Source: Aquabacter sp040755535
GTDB lineage: Bacteria > Pseudomonadota > Alphaproteobacteria > Rhizobiales > Xanthobacteraceae
Assembly (NCBI GenBank): GCA_040755535.1
Contig: JBFMAV010000001.1
Location: 62,001 to 126,000 of the forward strand
Length of the DNA stretch: 64,000 bases
Direction: 5' to 3'
In this document: positions 62,216 to 64,000 of the stretch, piece after piece
Numbering within the stretch: position 1 is the first letter of the stretch
Layout: each line of letters starts with the position of its first letter
The notes under the pieces: model-generated
Told to the model about the DNA's origin: nothing
Seen by the model: only the letters and a program-made list of their open reading frames with translations
The model's database searches: none
Translations under genes and position numbers: made by a program

Positions 62216-62304
62216 GGCGCCTTCCATCGCTGCCGTCGGGTGCAGGATAGACTGGTCGGGGCGCGCCGTCACAGACAAGGCGCAACGGGATGCGGCAAGA
62301 GAGT

Positions 62305-62856
62305 TTAAAGGCTGGCGGCGGCGCGCGCGGCCTGGTCGTAATGGCCGGACAGGGTGCGCAGGATCGCGGCGACCTCCGACAGGCGCTCGGGCGCGATGCC
62401 GGTACCGACCACGGCCTGGGTCAGCAGCGCCTCGCGCACCTCGCGGTAGCGCGCGCAGGCGGCCCGGCCGGCGTCGGTGACGGTCAGCGTCTTCTCCTTA
62501 CCCCGCCGCCCGGCGCTGACGAGGCCGAGCCCCTGCAGCTTCTTGGCCGCATAGGTGATGAGGTGGGTGTCCTCCACGTCGAGGACGAGGCAGAGGTCCG
62601 CGATGGTCTTGGGCCGCTGGCGATGCACCACATGATGGAGCACCAGAACATCCAAGGCCGAGAGGTCCGGCACCCCCGCCGCCGCCATGCAGCGGATCAT
62701 CCAGCGATGATAGGCATGGCCGATCATGTTGAGGCCGAATTCCAGCTCCGAGAGGGCCGGAAGCGCGCCGTCCGCCAGATGTGCGGAAGAGACGATGGAG
62801 CCCACCGGCTTCACCGGTGCGGCGGGAGCATCATCGCGGGCGGCGGGCTTGGTCAT
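62305..62856 (-). CDS. MarR-like winged-helix transcriptional regulator
   Basis: A 183-residue DNA-binding protein. The winged helix spans about residues 60-140 (LDVLVLHHVVHRQRPKTIADLCLVLDVEDTHLITYAAKKLQGLGLV, then the wing GRRGKEKTLTVTDAGR). A 30-residue flexible leader precedes it. It lies downstream of the TRAP binding-protein gene on the same strand and may regulate that uptake system. Confidence 0.85.
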   Translation of the reverse strand: MTKPAARDDAPAAPVKPVGSIVSSAHLADGALPALSELEFGLNMIGHAYHRWMIRCMAAAGVPDLSALDVLVLHHVVHRQRPKTIADLCLVLDVEDTHLITYAAKKLQGLGLVSAGRRGKEKTLTVTDAGRAACARYREVREALLTQAVVGTGIAPERLSEVAAILRTLSGHYDQAARAAASL

Positions 62857-62929
62857 GGGCGCACTCGGCTGCAGGAGGGAGGTGGCCGGCCCGCGCGCCC
62901 GACGGGCGGACCGCGAACCGCTCCGAAAG

Positions 62930-62991
62930 CCCGCGCGGCTCAGGCCGCGCGGGCAGCACCGAAGGACGGCCGGGTCAGGGCGCCCGGCCGT
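62930..62991. promoter_or_regulatory. Two GC hairpins after the TRAP receptor gene
   Basis: CCCGCGCGGC (62930-62939) pairs with GCCGCGCGGG (62944-62953). ACGGCCGGG (62966-62974) pairs with CCCGGCCGT (62983-62991). There is no A-run in the plus strand, so they are more likely mRNA-stabilising or attenuating hairpins than simple terminators. Confidence 0.55.
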
Positions 62992-62998
62992 CGATCTC

Positions 62999-63976
62999 TC
63001 ACTTCTTGTACACGCCGAGGATTTCCTCGCCCGTGGGGCCGGCCTTCTTCAGCCAGTCGGCGGCGAGCTGCTTGCCGACGGTCTCGAAGCCGGCCTTCAG
63101 GTCGGGGGTGGGCTGCTCCACCTTCATGCCCTTGGCGGTGAGCTGCTCCATGTACCACTTGCTCTTGTCCATGGAGGCCTGCCAGCCCCGGGTCTCGGCA
63201 GCGGCGGCGGCCTTCAGCACGGCGTCCTGGGTGGGCTTGTCCAGGGCGTCGAACGCCGCCTGGCTCACAAACACCATGTTCTTCGGCAGCCAGGCCTGGA
63301 TGTCGTAGAAATAGGGGATGCTCTCCCAGATCTTCACGTCATAGCCGGTGGCGGCCGAGGTGATGAGGGCGGTGACGACGCCGGTGGCGAGCGCCTGCGC
63401 CAGTTCCGCCTGCTGCACCGTGACGGACTGGGCGCCCACCGCCTCGCCGATGCGCGCTGTCCCGGCATTGTAGGCCCGCCACTTTGCGCCCTTCAGGTCG
63501 TCGATCTTGGTGACGGCGGTCTTGGAGAACAGGCCCTGCGGCGGCCACGGCACGGTGTAGAGCAGCTTGAGGCCTTGCGAGGCCAGCTTCTTCTCCACCG
63601 CCGGCTTGGAGGCGAGATAGAGCGCCTTGGACTGGTCATAGGAGGTGGCGAGGAACGGCACCACGTCCACGCCGAACACCGGGTCTTCATTTTCCTGGAG
63701 CGACATCAGCACTTCGCCGGCCTGGGCCTGGCCGGTCATGACCGCGCGCTTGATCTCGGGCGCCTTGAACAGCACCGCATTCGGGTGAAGCGTGATGGCG
63801 AGCTTCCCGCCCGAGAGGCTTTCCACCTCTTTGGCGAACTGGGCGATGTTTTCCGTGTGGAAATTGTCCGGCGGATAGGCCGAGGGCAGGTTCCATTTGG
63901 TCTGCGCGGCCGCAGGAGCGGCGAACGCCGCCGCAAGGCCCGCGAGCGCCAGGGCGAAGGTGGAGAGACGCGCCAT
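62999..63976 (-). CDS. dctP: TRAP transporter substrate-binding protein DctP
   Basis: A 325-residue periplasmic receptor of a TRAP (sodium-driven) carboxylate uptake system. The ATG at 63976 follows GAGGG and begins a signal peptide (LSTFALALAGLAAAFAAPAAAQ). The fold pattern is clear: WNLPSAYPPDNFHTENIAQFAKEV, GLFSKTAVTKIDDLKGAKWRAYN, VEQQ-like VQQAELAQALATGVVTALITS, and the arginine that binds carboxylates in KWRAYN. Membrane subunits dctQ and dctM are not downstream; they may be upstream, beyond the window. Confidence 0.93.
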   Translation of the reverse strand: MARLSTFALALAGLAAAFAAPAAAQTKWNLPSAYPPDNFHTENIAQFAKEVESLSGGKLAITLHPNAVLFKAPEIKRAVMTGQAQAGEVLMSLQENEDPVFGVDVVPFLATSYDQSKALYLASKPAVEKKLASQGLKLLYTVPWPPQGLFSKTAVTKIDDLKGAKWRAYNAGTARIGEAVGAQSVTVQQAELAQALATGVVTALITSAATGYDVKIWESIPYFYDIQAWLPKNMVFVSQAAFDALDKPTQDAVLKAAAAAETRGWQASMDKSKWYMEQLTAKGMKVEQPTPDLKAGFETVGKQLAADWLKKAGPTGEEILGVYKK

Positions 63977-64000
63977 GTGTCAAACCCTCTTGGTTGGTTT

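Overview
The window reads as chromosomal DNA of a high-GC (roughly two-thirds GC by eye) alphaproteobacterium of the order Hyphomicrobiales, most likely near Xanthobacter, Azorhizobium, Ancylobacter or Starkeya. This placement is an inference from four things: strong GC3 bias, homospermidine synthase, polyhydroxybutyrate (PHB) turnover genes, and palindromic intergenic repeats typical of that order. I see no prophage, insertion sequence, CRISPR array or rRNA operon. There is one tRNA (Glu, CTC).

Layout. 1-3581: the tail of a branched-chain-amino-acid-type (HAAT) ABC transporter operon (partial binding protein, LivF-type ATPase) and a PaaK-like CoA ligase, separated by palindromic repeats. 3583-7044: housekeeping and envelope genes (YceI, a lipoprotein, IspG, a DUF2147 protein). 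7140-15843: a catabolic island. A GntR regulator and an SDR dehydrogenase are divergent from a second HAAT transporter whose LivM, LivG and LivF modules are fused in one 842-residue protein, followed by a CRYL1-like 3-hydroxyacid dehydrogenase and a BKACE (DUF849) beta-keto acid cleavage enzyme. 16167-22467: a tightly packed minus-strand operon for a CYP102-type P450-reductase fusion with an extra N-terminal domain, a UGT/MGT-like glycosyltransferase and a DHA2 exporter, which looks like a hydroxylate, glycosylate and export pathway for a lipid-like product.

22699-31302: a small LTXXQ-like protein, a membrane-anchored J-domain protein, then a plus-strand cluster: a Tat-exported copper beta-propeller enzyme resembling thiocyanate dehydrogenase, a MacB/LolCDE-like permease and ATPase pair, an unknown single-span membrane protein and a YdeP-type molybdopterin oxidoreductase. 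31546-46235: mixed genes including YggS, a diguanylate cyclase, NUDIX, acetoacetate decarboxylase, patatin, TauE/LysR, GST, PHB depolymerase, a DUF4239 protein, homospermidine synthase, an alpha/beta hydrolase and an MFS carrier. 46358-49245: a Flp pilin, its prepilin peptidase, an M17 aminopeptidase and an NlpC/P60 hydrolase. 49235-52625: modE-modA-modB-modC for molybdate, with a candidate ModE operator. 52756-64000: succinate-semialdehyde dehydrogenase, exonuclease III, a cyclic-nucleotide-binding protein, an OmpR-type regulator, an L,D-transpeptidase, lutABC for L-lactate, a secreted alpha/beta hydrolase, a second PHB-depolymerase-like protein, a MarR-type regulator and a TRAP binding protein.

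The two clusters I would examine first are the P450-glycosyltransferase-exporter operon and the copper propeller/ABC/molybdoenzyme cluster. Molybdate uptake (modABC) in the same window would supply the molybdoenzyme. All functional statements come from motif recognition by eye; no database search was run.
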